A DNA stretch of 64,000 bases from Erysipelotrichaceae bacterium (lineage in GTDB: Bacteria > Bacillota_I > Bacilli_A > Erysipelotrichales > Erysipelotrichaceae), in NCBI GenBank assembly GCA_030523555.1, contig JAUNIH010000003.1, positions 1-64,000 on the forward strand. The letters are read 5' to 3'. How positions within the stretch are numbered: the stretch's first letter is position 1; each line of letters begins with the position of its first letter. The position numbers and the translations under genes were made by a program. The notes under the pieces are model-generated. The model was not told where the DNA came from and ran no database searches. It saw nothing but the letters and a program-made list of their open reading frames with translations. Positions 1 through 10,208 of the stretch are shown in pieces.

Positions 1-50
1 CATAAGATAAATTATACTACATTAAAATATTAAGGTGATAGAATTGAATC

Positions 51-1802
51 ATGGTTAATGAAAGATTAGATAAATTAAGAGAAAAGATGGAAGAGTTGGG
101 AATCGATCTCTATTATTTCAATACTACCGATTATCATATGTCAGAATATGTACCGGAATATTTCAAAACGATTCGTTATTTTTCAGGTTTCAGCGGTTCT
201 CTGGCTACCTTACTTGTAGGTAAAGAAGAAGCGGTAATCTTTGTGGATGGAAGATATCATCTTCAGGCTGAAAGAGAATGTGAACCTAACGGTATCAAAG
301 TTGTAAAACTGGGTACGGAAGGGGCTTTAGAACCAGTCGATTATATTAAGGAATATTATCCTCATAAGCTTTTAGGTATTGATGGTAAAAGAACATCTGT
401 ATCTTTTGCGAAAAAACTGCTCAAAGAAAAAATAAGAATAAGTGATAATGATATCTATTCAGATATAATTGAAGACCGTGCGCCTTTAAAGGATGGAGAA
501 ATATTTGAACTTGAAGAAAAATATACAGGTCTATCCAGAAAACAGAAGCTGGATATGATGTACTACTGTCTTTCCGACAAGGTACATGTCTTATCAAACC
601 TTGAATCAATTGCCTATCTTCTTAATTTAAGAGGAAGCGATATCACATATACACCGGTCTTTATGGCCTATATGGTAATCATGGATAAGGATACCTATCT
701 TTTCTGTGACATAAAAAGATTTTCGGCTGAACTTCTCGATGAACTTTACGCTGACGGTGTAATCATCAGACCTTATGATTCATACTATTCATTCTTAAAA
801 GATATAAAGGGAAGAAAGATTCTTCTTGATGAAGAAAAGATCAATTATACGACCTATACATCTTTAGCTTTCAACAGAATCATGAATATGCGATCAATTG
901 TTGAAGATATGAAGGCTATCAAGAATCCAATTGAACAGGAAAACATGAAACTGGCTCATATCTATGATGGTGTTGCGATATTGAGATTCTATATGTGGCT
1001 TGATGGTATAGACAAAAGAACCATAAATGAATACGACGCCGCAAAGATGATATCGAAATTCAGACTGGACTATAAGGCTTTTGACTTAAGTTTCAATCCG
1101 ATCGTCGCCTACAACGAAAACGCTGCGCAGATGCATTACTCCGCAACTGAAGATAACGCCAAACAGCTCGATAATAAGGGAATACTGCTGATGGACACCG
1201 GTGGACAGTACTATGAAGGCACAACTGATATTACCCGTACCATTTCTTTAGGTGAAGTCGATCCTGAGATCAGAAGATGGTTTACGATTGTCTTAAAATC
1301 AATGTTTAATCTGTCGGAAGCAGTATTCTTAAAGGGTGTGGCATCCAATCAGATAGATATACTCGCAAGAAAAGATATCTGGAAGCAGGGTGTAAACTAC
1401 CGCTGCGGCACAGGGCACGGGGTAGGTCAGACGCTGGCGGTTCATGAAAGAATACCTAATATCCGTTTCTCCAACAATCCTGAAGGAACAGAAAATGTGG
1501 AACTCAAACCGGGCATGATCACATCTGATGAACCTGGTGTCTACTTTGACAATCTTTTCGGTATAAGATGCGAGAATATGTTGTTATGTAAGACCATGTA
1601 CGAAAATGAATATGGTGAATTCCTGGGTTTTGAACATCTTACAATGGTACCGTTTGATCTTGATCTTATAGATAAAAAATATCTTGATGAAGATACTGTC
1701 AACGCCATAAACAGGTACCATGAAACAGTATATCTGACACTGCTTCCTTATCTTAACGAAGAAGAAGCTCAATATTTAAGAAAGAAGACGATGCCTCTAT
1801 GA
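51..1802 (+). CDS. Xaa-Pro aminopeptidase (aminopeptidase P family, M24B)
   Basis: Cytosolic metallopeptidase expected to remove an N-terminal residue that precedes proline. The 583-residue length fits the long form with two creatinase-like N-terminal domains (about 1-300) and a C-terminal pita-bread domain. The two-metal ligands are visible in order: DTGG and TTDITRT (two Asp), GTGHGVGQ (His), SDEPGVYF (Glu) and FEHLTM (Glu). The start is supported by an AAGGTGAT ribosome site at 32-39. The stop overlaps the start of the exonuclease gene in an ATGA junction, so the two are probably cotranscribed. A second, shorter M24 peptidase lies near 45.2 kb. No signal peptide. The family is clear, the exact substrate is inferred. 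Confidence 0.93.
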   Translation: MVNERLDKLREKMEELGIDLYYFNTTDYHMSEYVPEYFKTIRYFSGFSGSLATLLVGKEEAVIFVDGRYHLQAERECEPNGIKVVKLGTEGALEPVDYIKEYYPHKLLGIDGKRTSVSFAKKLLKEKIRISDNDIYSDIIEDRAPLKDGEIFELEEKYTGLSRKQKLDMMYYCLSDKVHVLSNLESIAYLLNLRGSDITYTPVFMAYMVIMDKDTYLFCDIKRFSAELLDELYADGVIIRPYDSYYSFLKDIKGRKILLDEEKINYTTYTSLAFNRIMNMRSIVEDMKAIKNPIEQENMKLAHIYDGVAILRFYMWLDGIDKRTINEYDAAKMISKFRLDYKAFDLSFNPIVAYNENAAQMHYSATEDNAKQLDNKGILLMDTGGQYYEGTTDITRTISLGEVDPEIRRWFTIVLKSMFNLSEAVFLKGVASNQIDILARKDIWKQGVNYRCGTGHGVGQTLAVHERIPNIRFSNNPEGTENVELKPGMITSDEPGVYFDNLFGIRCENMLLCKTMYENEYGEFLGFEHLTMVPFDLDLIDKKYLDEDTVNAINRYHETVYLTLLPYLNEEEAQYLRKKTMPL

Positions 1803-2566
1803 AATTTCTGAACTGGAATGTCAACGGCTTGAGAGCTGTGATGAATAAAGGGTTACTGATGCCTTTTATTATGGAGGAAGATCCCGATATCATCAGTTTT
1901 GAAGAGACCAAGATGCAGGAAGATCAGATGACTTTCAGCTTTGACGGATATCTTCGTTATATGAACTGCGCTGAAAAGAAAGGTTATTCCGGAACCATGG
2001 TTCTGACAAAGAAGGAACCTTTAAGTGTAAGCTATGATATTGAAGGTGATGATCATCCGCTTGAAGGAAGAGTCATTACCCTTGAGTATGAAGATTTCTA
2101 TTATGTCTGTGCCTATGTGCCTAACTCTAAAGACGGTTTATTAAGACTTGATTATCGTATGCACTGGGAAGATGACTTAAGAAAACATCTTCTTAAACTT
2201 GATGGGAAAAAACCGGTAATCTATACAGGTGATCTTAATGTTGCGCATAATGAGATAGACTTAAAGAATCCTGATGAAAATCATTTCTCGGCAGGATTTT
2301 CTGATGAAGAAAGAGAAAAATTTACTGTTCTTTTAGACAGTGGATTTAAGGATACATATAGAGAACTCTATCCTGAAAATGTTCAGTATTCCTGGTGGTC
2401 ATACAGGACAAAGGCCAGAGAAAGAGGTGTAGGCTGGAGAATCGACTATTATGTCGTATCTGAAAGACTTATGGATAAGGTTAAAGACAGTATAATTTAT
2501 GATCAGGTAATGGGATCTGATCATTGTCCGGTAGGACTTATATTACAGGGGGAATCATGGAAGTAA
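1799..2566 (+). CDS. Exodeoxyribonuclease III / AP endonuclease (ExoA/Xth family)
   Basis: DNA repair nuclease of the endonuclease-exonuclease-phosphatase fold that would cut at abasic sites and trim 3' ends. The family motifs appear in order: NWNVNGLRA at the N terminus, EETKMQ (metal-binding Glu), TGDLNVAHNEIDL (Asp/Asn active site), GWRIDYYVVS and SDHCPV (catalytic Asp-His) at the C terminus. The 255-residue length is normal for ExoA-type enzymes. It overlaps the aminopeptidase by ATGA and the following dipeptidase by 10 bases, which suggests a compact housekeeping operon. Nothing is odd about the sequence. Confidence 0.95.
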   Translation: MKFLNWNVNGLRAVMNKGLLMPFIMEEDPDIISFEETKMQEDQMTFSFDGYLRYMNCAEKKGYSGTMVLTKKEPLSVSYDIEGDDHPLEGRVITLEYEDFYYVCAYVPNSKDGLLRLDYRMHWEDDLRKHLLKLDGKKPVIYTGDLNVAHNEIDLKNPDENHFSAGFSDEEREKFTVLLDSGFKDTYRELYPENVQYSWWSYRTKARERGVGWRIDYYVVSERLMDKVKDSIIYDQVMGSDHCPVGLILQGESWK

Positions 2567-3900
2567 AAGAATTTATTGAAAAAAATCTTCAGAATATGAA
2601 GAATGATCTGGCAGAGATGGTATCATTCAATTCGGTTAATGCGGATGATGAAAAACCTTTTGGATCCGCAAACAGAAAAGCTTTGGATAAGGCGTTAGAA
2701 CTGATGAAAAAGAATGGTCTTGAACCGCACAATCTTGATTACTACTGCGGATATGGTGAAACCGGAAGCGGGGATAAGACTATCGGTGTTGTTGCCCATA
2801 TTGATATTGTTCCAGCGGGTGATGGCTGGGACAGTGATCCATTCACACTTACAGAAAAGGACGGCTATCTTTATGGCAGAGGTGTATCTGATGATAAGGG
2901 CGCAGGTATTGCGAGTATGTATGCCTTAAAATATCTTATCGATGAAAAATATCCTTTCAAGAAGAAGGTAAGACTGATACTGGGATGCAATGAAGAGACG
3001 GGTTCAGCCTGTGTAAGACATTATGTGGAAAAGGAAGGCCATATTGACTGCGGATTTACCCCTGATGGCGGTTTCCCTGGTATCTATGCGGAAAAAGGTA
3101 TGGTTGGCGGAATGCTGGTAGGAAAAAATACGAAGATTAAGGATCTGGAAAGCGGGCTGGCATCAAATGTCGTACCTAAGAAGGCTGTATTTACTTTAAC
3201 TGATAATTCTTTTGATGAAGGAAAACTTGATTCTTTCATGAAGGAAAATAATATTGAATATACTTATGAGAATAATATACTGACTGTTTATGGTCAGGCT
3301 GCTCACGCTTCTACTCCTGACTTGGGTGTTAATGCGGTAGCCTATGGTATGGAAGCTTTGTATCATGCGGATTTTAATGATTCATTCACCGATTTCTTCC
3401 ATAAGTATTTCGCTTTAACCAATCATGGAGAACTGTTAGGTTATGAAGATCTGAAGGATGATATTACCGATACCAGTATCAATATCGGTGGTAAAGCAGG
3501 TAAGAATGAAAAGGGTATCTGTATATCTCTTGATGAAAGGTTCCCGGTCAAGACAACAGCTGAAAAAGCTATGGCTTTACTTACTAAGATAAGTACAGAT
3601 GACTGTGAATTTGTATCATATGGAGGTCATGATCCTTTATACTTTGATCTTCAATCACCTATGATTCAGTCACTGATAAAGGCATATCAGAAGGTAACCG
3701 GCGATTATGAATCAAAGATGGAAGCTATAGGTGGAGGAACCTATGCCAAGTCTATTCATAACTGTATAGCTTTCGGTTGTGAATTCCAGGGTGAAAACAA
3801 TCACATTCACGACGCCAATGAACGTCTTTCAATAGAAAATTTCAAGAAACAGGTAGAAATTTATATTGAAGCGATAAAGAATCTCAATGAAATGGATTAA
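2557..3900 (+). CDS. pepV: Dipeptidase PepV (M20 family)
   Basis: Zinc-dependent cytosolic dipeptidase of the M20/Sapep group, expected to split dipeptides released by peptide uptake. The N-terminal catalytic part shows VAHIDIVPAGDGWDSDPF (His and Asp ligands), GRGVSDDKG (bridging Asp), CNEETGSA (catalytic Glu-Glu) and FTPDGGFPG. The lid domain lies between about 180 and 380, and a final HIHDANERL segment supplies the last His. I chose the ATG at 2557 because a GGGGGA site lies just before it. An upstream in-frame ATG at 2524 lies deep inside the exonuclease gene. The length of 447 residues is slightly below typical PepV (about 460-470). A terminator follows directly. Confidence 0.93.
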   Translation: MEVKEFIEKNLQNMKNDLAEMVSFNSVNADDEKPFGSANRKALDKALELMKKNGLEPHNLDYYCGYGETGSGDKTIGVVAHIDIVPAGDGWDSDPFTLTEKDGYLYGRGVSDDKGAGIASMYALKYLIDEKYPFKKKVRLILGCNEETGSACVRHYVEKEGHIDCGFTPDGGFPGIYAEKGMVGGMLVGKNTKIKDLESGLASNVVPKKAVFTLTDNSFDEGKLDSFMKENNIEYTYENNILTVYGQAAHASTPDLGVNAVAYGMEALYHADFNDSFTDFFHKYFALTNHGELLGYEDLKDDITDTSINIGGKAGKNEKGICISLDERFPVKTTAEKAMALLTKISTDDCEFVSYGGHDPLYFDLQSPMIQSLIKAYQKVTGDYESKMEAIGGGTYAKSIHNCIAFGCEFQGENNHIHDANERLSIENFKKQVEIYIEAIKNLNEMD

Positions 3901-3905
3901 AAATT

Positions 3906-3930
3906 AAGACAACATCATGTTGTCTTTTTT
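3906..3930 (+). terminator. Rho-independent terminator after pepV
   Basis: A 9-bp perfect stem AAGACAACA / TGTTGTCTT with a TCA loop is followed by a T run. It sits 5 bases after the pepV stop and separates the first three-gene unit from the HAD gene. A TATAAT box at 3935-3940, just downstream, could start the next transcript, though I see no good -35. Confidence 0.85.
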
Positions 3931-3964
3931 GTTCTATAATGTATTTAGACACTAAAGGAAAATT

Positions 3965-4780
3965 ATGAAAAGAAAACATAAACTGGCATTAATCTATGAC
4001 TTTGATAAGACATTATCACCAAAGGATATGCAGGAATTTCATTATATCCAGTCTTTAGGTTATGAGAATGCGGCTGATTTCTGGAAGGAATGTGACCGTT
4101 TTTCTCATGAAAACAACTGTGACGGCATACTTTCGTATATGTATATGATGGTTAAAAAAGATGAGAATCTGACCAGGAAACAGTTAAGAAAAGAAGGAAA
4201 ATACATTAAGCTGTATAAAGGTGTAGATACCTGGTTTGAACGTATCAATGAATACGGTAAGCAGCACAATGTGGAAGTTGAGCACTATATTATATCTTCA
4301 GGTCTTGCCGATATCATTAAGGGCACAAAGATTGCGAAGTATTTCAAGAAGATATATGCCTGTACATATGTTTATGATAATGAAGGGAAAGTATTATGGC
4401 CTGGTAGAGTAGTCAACTATACCATGAAGACCCAGTATCTTTTCCGTATCAATAAGGGTGTACTGGCTGAAGACAATGATGAAGATCTCAACAGTTCAAC
4501 ACCTGAATCATCAAAATATATCAGACTTGAAGATATGGTTTATTTTGGTGATGGAAGTACAGATGTTCCAAGTATGAAGGTTGTGCAGCAGAATGGCGGT
4601 ATTACCATTGCGGTATTTGGTGATGATTCCAAGCGTGAAAAGGCTGAAAAGCTTTATGAAGATAAACGTGCGACTTTTGTCGTAAAGGCTGATTATTCCA
4701 AGAACAGCCGTATTGAAAAGATTGTCAAAGGCATCATTGATTCAACTGAAGCCAGAAAGAAACTGGAAAACTATAAATGA
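3965..4780 (+). CDS. HAD-superfamily phosphatase (phosphoserine phosphatase-like)
   Basis: Cytosolic haloacid-dehalogenase-type hydrolase. Motif I is DFDKTLSP near residue 13 (nucleophile Asp and acid/base Asp), motif II is the ISSG segment near residue 115, and motif IV is FGDGSTDVPSMK near residue 200 (metal-binding Asp pair). The large cap inserted between motifs I and II resembles SerB-like C1 caps. Its ribosome site is AAAGGA at 3954-3959. The stop overlaps the start of the following GH13 gene (ATGA). The position before a glycogen cluster hints at a sugar-phosphate substrate, but the sequence does not show which one. Confidence 0.8.
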   Translation: MKRKHKLALIYDFDKTLSPKDMQEFHYIQSLGYENAADFWKECDRFSHENNCDGILSYMYMMVKKDENLTRKQLRKEGKYIKLYKGVDTWFERINEYGKQHNVEVEHYIISSGLADIIKGTKIAKYFKKIYACTYVYDNEGKVLWPGRVVNYTMKTQYLFRINKGVLAEDNDEDLNSSTPESSKYIRLEDMVYFGDGSTDVPSMKVVQQNGGITIAVFGDDSKREKAEKLYEDKRATFVVKADYSKNSRIEKIVKGIIDSTEARKKLENYK

Positions 4781-6462
4781 TCAACTATACAAAGACTGAT
4801 TTTGATATTACAAAACTGGGAAGTTTCTATTCTCAGCAGAAGACCATCTTCCGTGTATTTGCCCCTGAATCAAAGGGCGTTTCCTTACATATCGCCAATC
4901 AGTCTTTTAATATGCACAGGAAAAACTATTATTATGAGATAGCGATAGGAGGAAATCTTGAAGGTTACCGCTATTACTATAAACACAGTGATGGAACTGA
5001 ATTCAGGGATCCTTTTGCGTATTATTCCGATGATAAATATTCATATATTCTCAATCCAAGAAGATTCAATGATACAAAAATTGAAGTAAAGAATAAAAAG
5101 AAAACTGTCATCTATGAAACAAGTGTCCGTGATTTTTCCTGTGATGATTCATTTCCTAATGATGTAAAAAGAAAGTTTCTTAGTCTTACTTTTGAAAATC
5201 TCAAAATAAACAATTACTATATGGCAGGCCTTGATTATCTTAAGAACCTGGGTATTTCCCATATTCAGATATTACCTGTCTTTTCTTTTGACCTTGATCG
5301 TGCGGATTATAACTGGGGTTATAATCCTTTGGCTTATAATCTTATACATTCTGATTACGTCTTACAGAAAGACAATGCCTATGCCCATGTCAATGAGTTA
5401 AGAAAAATGGTCAACTGTTTCCATGGTAATGATATCAGAGTGATTCTGGATGTGGTCTTTAATCATGTCTACAGAGCCGGTTCTTTTGATCTTGCAAAGA
5501 TGGTTGGTATGAAACATGTCTTCCGTTATAAGAGTGACGGCAAGATGGCGAATGGCACATACTGCGGCAATGAGATAAAGAGTGAAGATCTGTTTATGAG
5601 AGAATATATCGTTTATATGTGTAAGCGATATGTTGAACTTTTTGATATAGACGGTATCAGAATGGATCTTATGGGAATACTTGATTATGAAACGGTAAAC
5701 AGGATTAAGGATGAGTTAAGAGAGATCAAGCCTGAATTCATGGTCTATGGTGAAGGCTGGAATATGGGTGATGTATTGTATCCTGAAAAAAGAGCGAGTC
5801 TTAATAATGCCTCCAAGATGAAGGATATAGGCATGTTCAATGATTTCTTCAGAGAAACGATGATCAATGCGGTAGTTAAGGGTGATGTCAATCTTGAAAA
5901 GATAGAAGCCGCCTTATCCGGAAACTCTAATAATCTAAATCCCGAAACATCCATCAACTATGTTGAATGTCATGACAACAGCACTTTCTATGACAGACTT
6001 ATAGCGGATAATAATGATATTTCCATAGTTACAGCGGTACAGAAGTGTAAACTCGCACTGGGTCTTGTACTTCTATCAAAGGGTATACCTTTTATTCATG
6101 CGGGTGAAGAATTCCTAAGAACCAAGAAGATGGTGGAAAATTCGTATAACAGTGACGAATCAATCAATAAGATAGACTGGAACAGAAGAGTTGAATATAA
6201 CGATGTCTGTGATTTTACCAAGAGTCTTATAAAAATACGTAATGAATATGATTTTGATGGTGATATCAGTTTTGAAGATCATAATCCGATTCTTGTGTGT
6301 CATATCGGTAAACTTGATATCTATTTCAATCTGAGTGAACTCAGTGGAGAATACAATCTCAACTACACATCAAGACTTATCTTTGATGGTACAAATGAGA
6401 CTGATGAAATAAGGGATATCCTTGATTTTCCGCCATATTCTTTAATGATATGCACACATTAA
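4777..6462 (+). CDS. GH13 glycosidase, type I pullulanase-like debranching enzyme
   Basis: Alpha-amylase-family enzyme most like type I pullulanases, which cut alpha-1,6 branch points. The segment YNWGYNPLAYN near residue 180 matches the pullulanase signature. The catalytic triad is readable as D297 (nucleophile, in GIRMDLMG), E326 (acid, in VYGEGWNMG) and D400 (in VECHDN). At 561 residues it is shorter than usual (about 650-720), with a compact N-terminal domain and a trimmed C-terminal sheet domain. It has no signal peptide, so it probably acts on intracellular glycogen. It precedes glgCDAB by 41 bases. An exact pullulanase versus isoamylase-like role is inferred. Confidence 0.82.
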   Translation: MINYTKTDFDITKLGSFYSQQKTIFRVFAPESKGVSLHIANQSFNMHRKNYYYEIAIGGNLEGYRYYYKHSDGTEFRDPFAYYSDDKYSYILNPRRFNDTKIEVKNKKKTVIYETSVRDFSCDDSFPNDVKRKFLSLTFENLKINNYYMAGLDYLKNLGISHIQILPVFSFDLDRADYNWGYNPLAYNLIHSDYVLQKDNAYAHVNELRKMVNCFHGNDIRVILDVVFNHVYRAGSFDLAKMVGMKHVFRYKSDGKMANGTYCGNEIKSEDLFMREYIVYMCKRYVELFDIDGIRMDLMGILDYETVNRIKDELREIKPEFMVYGEGWNMGDVLYPEKRASLNNASKMKDIGMFNDFFRETMINAVVKGDVNLEKIEAALSGNSNNLNPETSINYVECHDNSTFYDRLIADNNDISIVTAVQKCKLALGLVLLSKGIPFIHAGEEFLRTKKMVENSYNSDESINKIDWNRRVEYNDVCDFTKSLIKIRNEYDFDGDISFEDHNPILVCHIGKLDIYFNLSELSGEYNLNYTSRLIFDGTNETDEIRDILDFPPYSLMICTH

Positions 6463-6466
6463 TGTG

Positions 6467-6472
6467 TATAAT
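6467..6472 (+). promoter_or_regulatory. Possible -10 box of the glgC promoter
   Basis: A perfect TATAAT preceded by TGTG lies 31 bases before the glgC start codon, between the GH13 stop and an AGAGG ribosome site at 6493-6498. No convincing -35 is visible at 16-18 bases, so it may depend on the upstream TG pairs. The glycogen genes may also be read through from upstream. Confidence 0.4.
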
Positions 6473-6503
6473 AAAGGTATACTAATATTTAAAGAGGTAA
6501 CTC

Positions 6504-7658
6504 ATGAAAAAAAATAATATGGTAGCTATGATTCTAGCAGGGGGCAGAGGTTCCAGACTTTTTGATTTGACCAAAAAAGTCGCAAAACCTGCAGTCCATT
6601 ACGGCGGCAAGTATCGTATCATCGACTTTCCGCTGTCCAATTGTGCCAACTCGCATATTCAGACAGTTGGTGTTCTTGTTCAGTATGAATCAATATTGTT
6701 GAGTTCATATTCCGCAAGAAGTTCTACCTGGGGCTTAGACTCAAAGGGTGGTGGTGTTTACGTATTATCACCTAGAGAAAAGGATGAGACCGGTTTAGGA
6801 CTTTATAACGGTACAGCTGATGCGATCTATCAGAACAGAGATTTCCTTGATCAGGAAGAAGCTGATTATGTACTGGTATTATCAGGGGATCACATCTATA
6901 AGATGGATTATGAAAAGATGCTGCAGGAACATATTGATTCCAAGGCTGATGCGACCATTGCGGTTATTGAAGTACCAATGGAAGAGGCAAGCCGTTTTGG
7001 TATCATGAACTGTGACAAGAACGACAATATCATTGAATTTGAAGAAAAGCCTAAAGAACCTAAATCAAATCTGGCATCTATGGGTATCTATATCTTCTCC
7101 TACAAGACTTTAAGAAAATATCTTGTGGATGATGCCAAGAAACAGGATTCAGCACATGACTTTGGTAAGAATATCATTCCTAATTATCTTGAAAGCGGCT
7201 TAAAGCTCAAGGCTTACCGTTTCAAGGGATACTGGAAGGATGTTGGTACTATTTCTTCCTTATGGGAAGCAAATATGGACTTACTGGAAGACAACAATGG
7301 TTTAGATCTCTTTGATCCTAACTGGAAGATCTATACTGATGACCCTGCCAATGCGCCTCAGATTATCGGTGAAAATGCGGAAATCTCTAACGCTTTAATT
7401 ACTCAGGGTGCTGTCGTTAACGGTAAGGTTAAACATTCCGTTATCTTCTCTGAAGCCAAAGTAAATGAAGACGCTGTCGTTACAGATTCTGTCGTAATGA
7501 ACAATGCGGTTATCGGAAAGGGTGCAAAACTGACAAGATGTCTGGTTATGGATGATGTCAAAGTACCTGAAAAAGCCGTTCTCGGCTCAAAGAATTCAAA
7601 AGATATCCTGCTTGTATCAAAAGCGTATCTTGCAAAGGAGGGTGTAGGCCATGAGTAA
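6504..7658 (+). CDS. glgC: Glucose-1-phosphate adenylyltransferase, catalytic subunit GlgC
   Basis: Makes ADP-glucose from ATP and glucose 1-phosphate, the committed step of glycogen synthesis. The N-terminal nucleotidyltransferase motif is [12 protein letters not shown] (about residues 11-22). [10 protein letters not shown] near residue 130 carries the catalytic Asp, and FEEKP near 178 and GYWKDVGT near 248 are family motifs. A left-handed beta-helix of hexapeptide repeats fills the C-terminal 100 residues. The 384-residue length is normal for firmicute GlgC. It overlaps glgD by 8 bases, as expected for the GlgC-GlgD heterotetramer. It would consume glucose 1-phosphate made by the GH94 phosphorylases encoded nearby. 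Confidence 0.96.
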   Translation: MKKNNMVAMILAGGRGSRLFDLTKKVAKPAVHYGGKYRIIDFPLSNCANSHIQTVGVLVQYESILLSSYSARSSTWGLDSKGGGVYVLSPREKDETGLGLYNGTADAIYQNRDFLDQEEADYVLVLSGDHIYKMDYEKMLQEHIDSKADATIAVIEVPMEEASRFGIMNCDKNDNIIEFEEKPKEPKSNLASMGIYIFSYKTLRKYLVDDAKKQDSAHDFGKNIIPNYLESGLKLKAYRFKGYWKDVGTISSLWEANMDLLEDNNGLDLFDPNWKIYTDDPANAPQIIGENAEISNALITQGAVVNGKVKHSVIFSEAKVNEDAVVTDSVVMNNAVIGKGAKLTRCLVMDDVKVPEKAVLGSKNSKDILLVSKAYLAKEGVGHE

Positions 7659-8766
7659 AATACTGGGATTACTGAATTTTGAACCTTCATATGTGAATGT
7701 TGAAGGACTGGAAGACTACAGACCTATTTCCGCTACTTCAGTCTTGGGAAGATATCGTGTTATTGACTTTATGCTGTCAAACTTTACCAACTCCGGTATC
7801 GACAATATCAAAGTCTATCTGAAAAACAGACCACGTTCTATTGTTGAACATATCTCCGGTACAAGCTACAATATCAACTCTAAATCAGGGAACATACAGA
7901 TGCTGATGGGTGAAGGTGATTTCTCTAATAATGCCTTCTACAATGTTGATGTTCAGGCTTTCAAGACTTATATGGAATTCATCAAGACGGAAAGTGCTTC
8001 ATATGTGGTAATTGCGCCATCACATTTCATCTTTAAACAGGATTTCTCAGAAATGGTAAACTATCATGTCAAATCAAGAAATGATATTACTGTTTTATAT
8101 CAGGCTGGTACAAATCTTAATGACCACGCTTTAGGTGGAGATCTTCTTACAATTGATGAAAACGGAAGAGTTATCGCCTTTGATAAAAACCGCGGTAAAT
8201 ACAAGAAAGGTAATCTGTCTCTTGAAACATATGTAATGGATGCGATTACTTTCAAGAATCTTGTTGATGAAGCAAGTGAAACTTCAAGTCTTTATTCCTT
8301 ATCCGATATTATTGCGGATGTTGTACGTGCGATGAGAGTCGGTGCATATCAGCACAAGGGTTACTGCTCATGTGTATCTACATTAAAGGAATACCATGAA
8401 ACAAATATTGAACTGCGTCAGGAAAAACTGCTGAGTAAGCTTATTGAAGACAGTTGGCCAATATATACCAAGACCAGTGATTCAAGCCCTACACTTTACC
8501 GCGAAGGTGCTGTAGTCAAGGGTTCGATTGTAGCCAACGGCTGTCAGGTTGAAGGTACTGTTGTTGATTCGGTTATCGGAAGAAACGTTGTCATCAAAGA
8601 AGGTGCAGTTATTAAAAATTCTGTCATTCTTCCTGATACTTTCATCGATAAGAATGTAAAACTGGAAAACGCGGTTGTTGACCGTCTGGCTATTGTTACC
8701 CATATCAAGGAATTAAAGGGTACTGCTGAAAAACCAATCTATATCAAGCGCGGAGATCGTATTTAA
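7651..8766 (+). CDS. glgD: GlgD, non-catalytic partner subunit of ADP-glucose pyrophosphorylase
   Basis: Paralogue of GlgC typical of Bacillota. It keeps the nucleotidyltransferase fold and the C-terminal beta-helix (hexapeptide pattern from about residue 285). It lacks the GGxGxRL signature at the N terminus and has [11 protein letters not shown] where GlgC has [10 protein letters not shown], so the catalytic Asp context is lost. In studied firmicutes GlgD boosts GlgC activity in a mixed complex, and I infer the same here. The start overlaps glgC and the stop abuts glgA by one base. The 371-residue length is normal. Confidence 0.93.
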   Translation: MSKILGLLNFEPSYVNVEGLEDYRPISATSVLGRYRVIDFMLSNFTNSGIDNIKVYLKNRPRSIVEHISGTSYNINSKSGNIQMLMGEGDFSNNAFYNVDVQAFKTYMEFIKTESASYVVIAPSHFIFKQDFSEMVNYHVKSRNDITVLYQAGTNLNDHALGGDLLTIDENGRVIAFDKNRGKYKKGNLSLETYVMDAITFKNLVDEASETSSLYSLSDIIADVVRAMRVGAYQHKGYCSCVSTLKEYHETNIELRQEKLLSKLIEDSWPIYTKTSDSSPTLYREGAVVKGSIVANGCQVEGTVVDSVIGRNVVIKEGAVIKNSVILPDTFIDKNVKLENAVVDRLAIVTHIKELKGTAEKPIYIKRGDRI

Positions 8767-10208
8767 TGAAGAGGGTGCTGTTTGCCTCATTTGAATCACT
8801 TCCTTTTGTTAAGACAGGAGGACTGGCAGATGTGGTCTACGCTTTACCAAAAGCGTTAAATAAGGAAGAATTTGAAGTTAAAGTGGTCCTTCCACTGTAT
8901 AAGAGTGTCAAGGAAGATTTTTATCATGGCATGAAATATCTTGATCATATCTATGTCAAGAGCGGTCTGATAAATGAAGAGGCAAACATCTATTCCTATA
9001 TAAATGAGGGAATTGAATATTATTTTATAGAAAATGATAATTATTTCTTCAGGGATGGTGTTTACGGTTACAGGGATGATGCCTTAAGATTTTCATTCTT
9101 TAATGTAGCAGTAATCGAGATGATGATTAAACTTGATTATCATCCGGATATCATTCATGAACATGATTATCATACAGCTATACTTCCTGCATTATGTAAA
9201 CTCAACTATAAGGCTATTGAAGCCATACGTTCGATTAAACATGTCTTTACCATTCATAATCTTGCCTATCAGGGAGAATATGACAAACAGATTCTCTTTG
9301 ATTATCTGAACTTTGAAAGAGTGCATTTCAATAACGGTGATCTGCGTTTCAATGATTCCTGCAACTTTATGAAGATAGGTATCGTCTATGCGGATATCAT
9401 TACGACTGTATCAAGAACCTACGCAAAAGAGATTCAGACTCCTGAATACGGCAGAAATCTTGATATGATCTTAAAATACAGGGCTAAAGATCTCTATGGA
9501 ATAGTTAACGGTATTGATGAAAACTTCTTCAATCCAAGAAAAGACAAACTTATTCCAATGACCTTCCACAGCCGTAACTATCTTAAAGGTAAAGCCTACA
9601 ACAAGGAATATATTCAGAAGACCTTCGGATTAAGAGTTGATCCGACGGTGATGCTGGTGGGGGTGGTATCAAGACTCACCTTCCAGAAGGGATTTGATCT
9701 CTTCCTTGATTCAGTGAATGAACTGTTGAAACGTAACATTGAAGTTGCGGTTCTGGGTACAGGAGAATCAAGGTATGAGTACGGCTTCAAGATTCTTGAA
9801 GAACAGTATAAGGGTAAATTCCATTATCACTGCGGTTATGATGAAAAGATGGCCCACACGATGTATGCGGGCTTGGATATGCTGATGATGCCTTCGGCAT
9901 TTGAACCGTGTGGCATTTCTCAGCTTATAGCTATGCGTTATGGTACATTACCGTTTGTCAGAGAGACAGGTGGCTTAAAGGATACCGTAACGCCATACAA
10001 TGAATATGAAAATACGGGAACAGGTTTCTCGTTTGGTCCTTATTCAACACATGATTTTATCAAAGTGTTTGATTATGCCTATACTACCTATCACGATCAC
10101 CGTGAAAGATGGAATGGCCTGATCAGAAATGCGATGAGGGCTGATGTATCTTTTGCAGAACCTGCAAAAGAATATGAAAATCTATACAGAAAGGTGCTGG
10201 AAAAATGA
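8766..10208 (+). CDS. glgA: Glycogen synthase GlgA (GT5)
   Basis: Transfers glucose from ADP-glucose to the non-reducing end of alpha-1,4-glucan in the cytosol. KTGGLADVVYALPKAL near residue 17 is the ADP-glucose binding motif. HEHDYHTAILP near 130, TIHNLAYQG near 162, and the C-terminal Rossmann motifs SRLTFQKGFDLF near 300 and PSAFEPCGISQL near 375 (conserved Glu-x7-Glu region) are all present. The 480-residue length is typical. The start codon shares a base with the glgD stop, so translation is coupled. It overlaps glgB by ATGA. Confidence 0.96.
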   Translation: MKRVLFASFESLPFVKTGGLADVVYALPKALNKEEFEVKVVLPLYKSVKEDFYHGMKYLDHIYVKSGLINEEANIYSYINEGIEYYFIENDNYFFRDGVYGYRDDALRFSFFNVAVIEMMIKLDYHPDIIHEHDYHTAILPALCKLNYKAIEAIRSIKHVFTIHNLAYQGEYDKQILFDYLNFERVHFNNGDLRFNDSCNFMKIGIVYADIITTVSRTYAKEIQTPEYGRNLDMILKYRAKDLYGIVNGIDENFFNPRKDKLIPMTFHSRNYLKGKAYNKEYIQKTFGLRVDPTVMLVGVVSRLTFQKGFDLFLDSVNELLKRNIEVAVLGTGESRYEYGFKILEEQYKGKFHYHCGYDEKMAHTMYAGLDMLMMPSAFEPCGISQLIAMRYGTLPFVRETGGLKDTVTPYNEYENTGTGFSFGPYSTHDFIKVFDYAYTTYHDHRERWNGLIRNAMRADVSFAEPAKEYENLYRKVLEK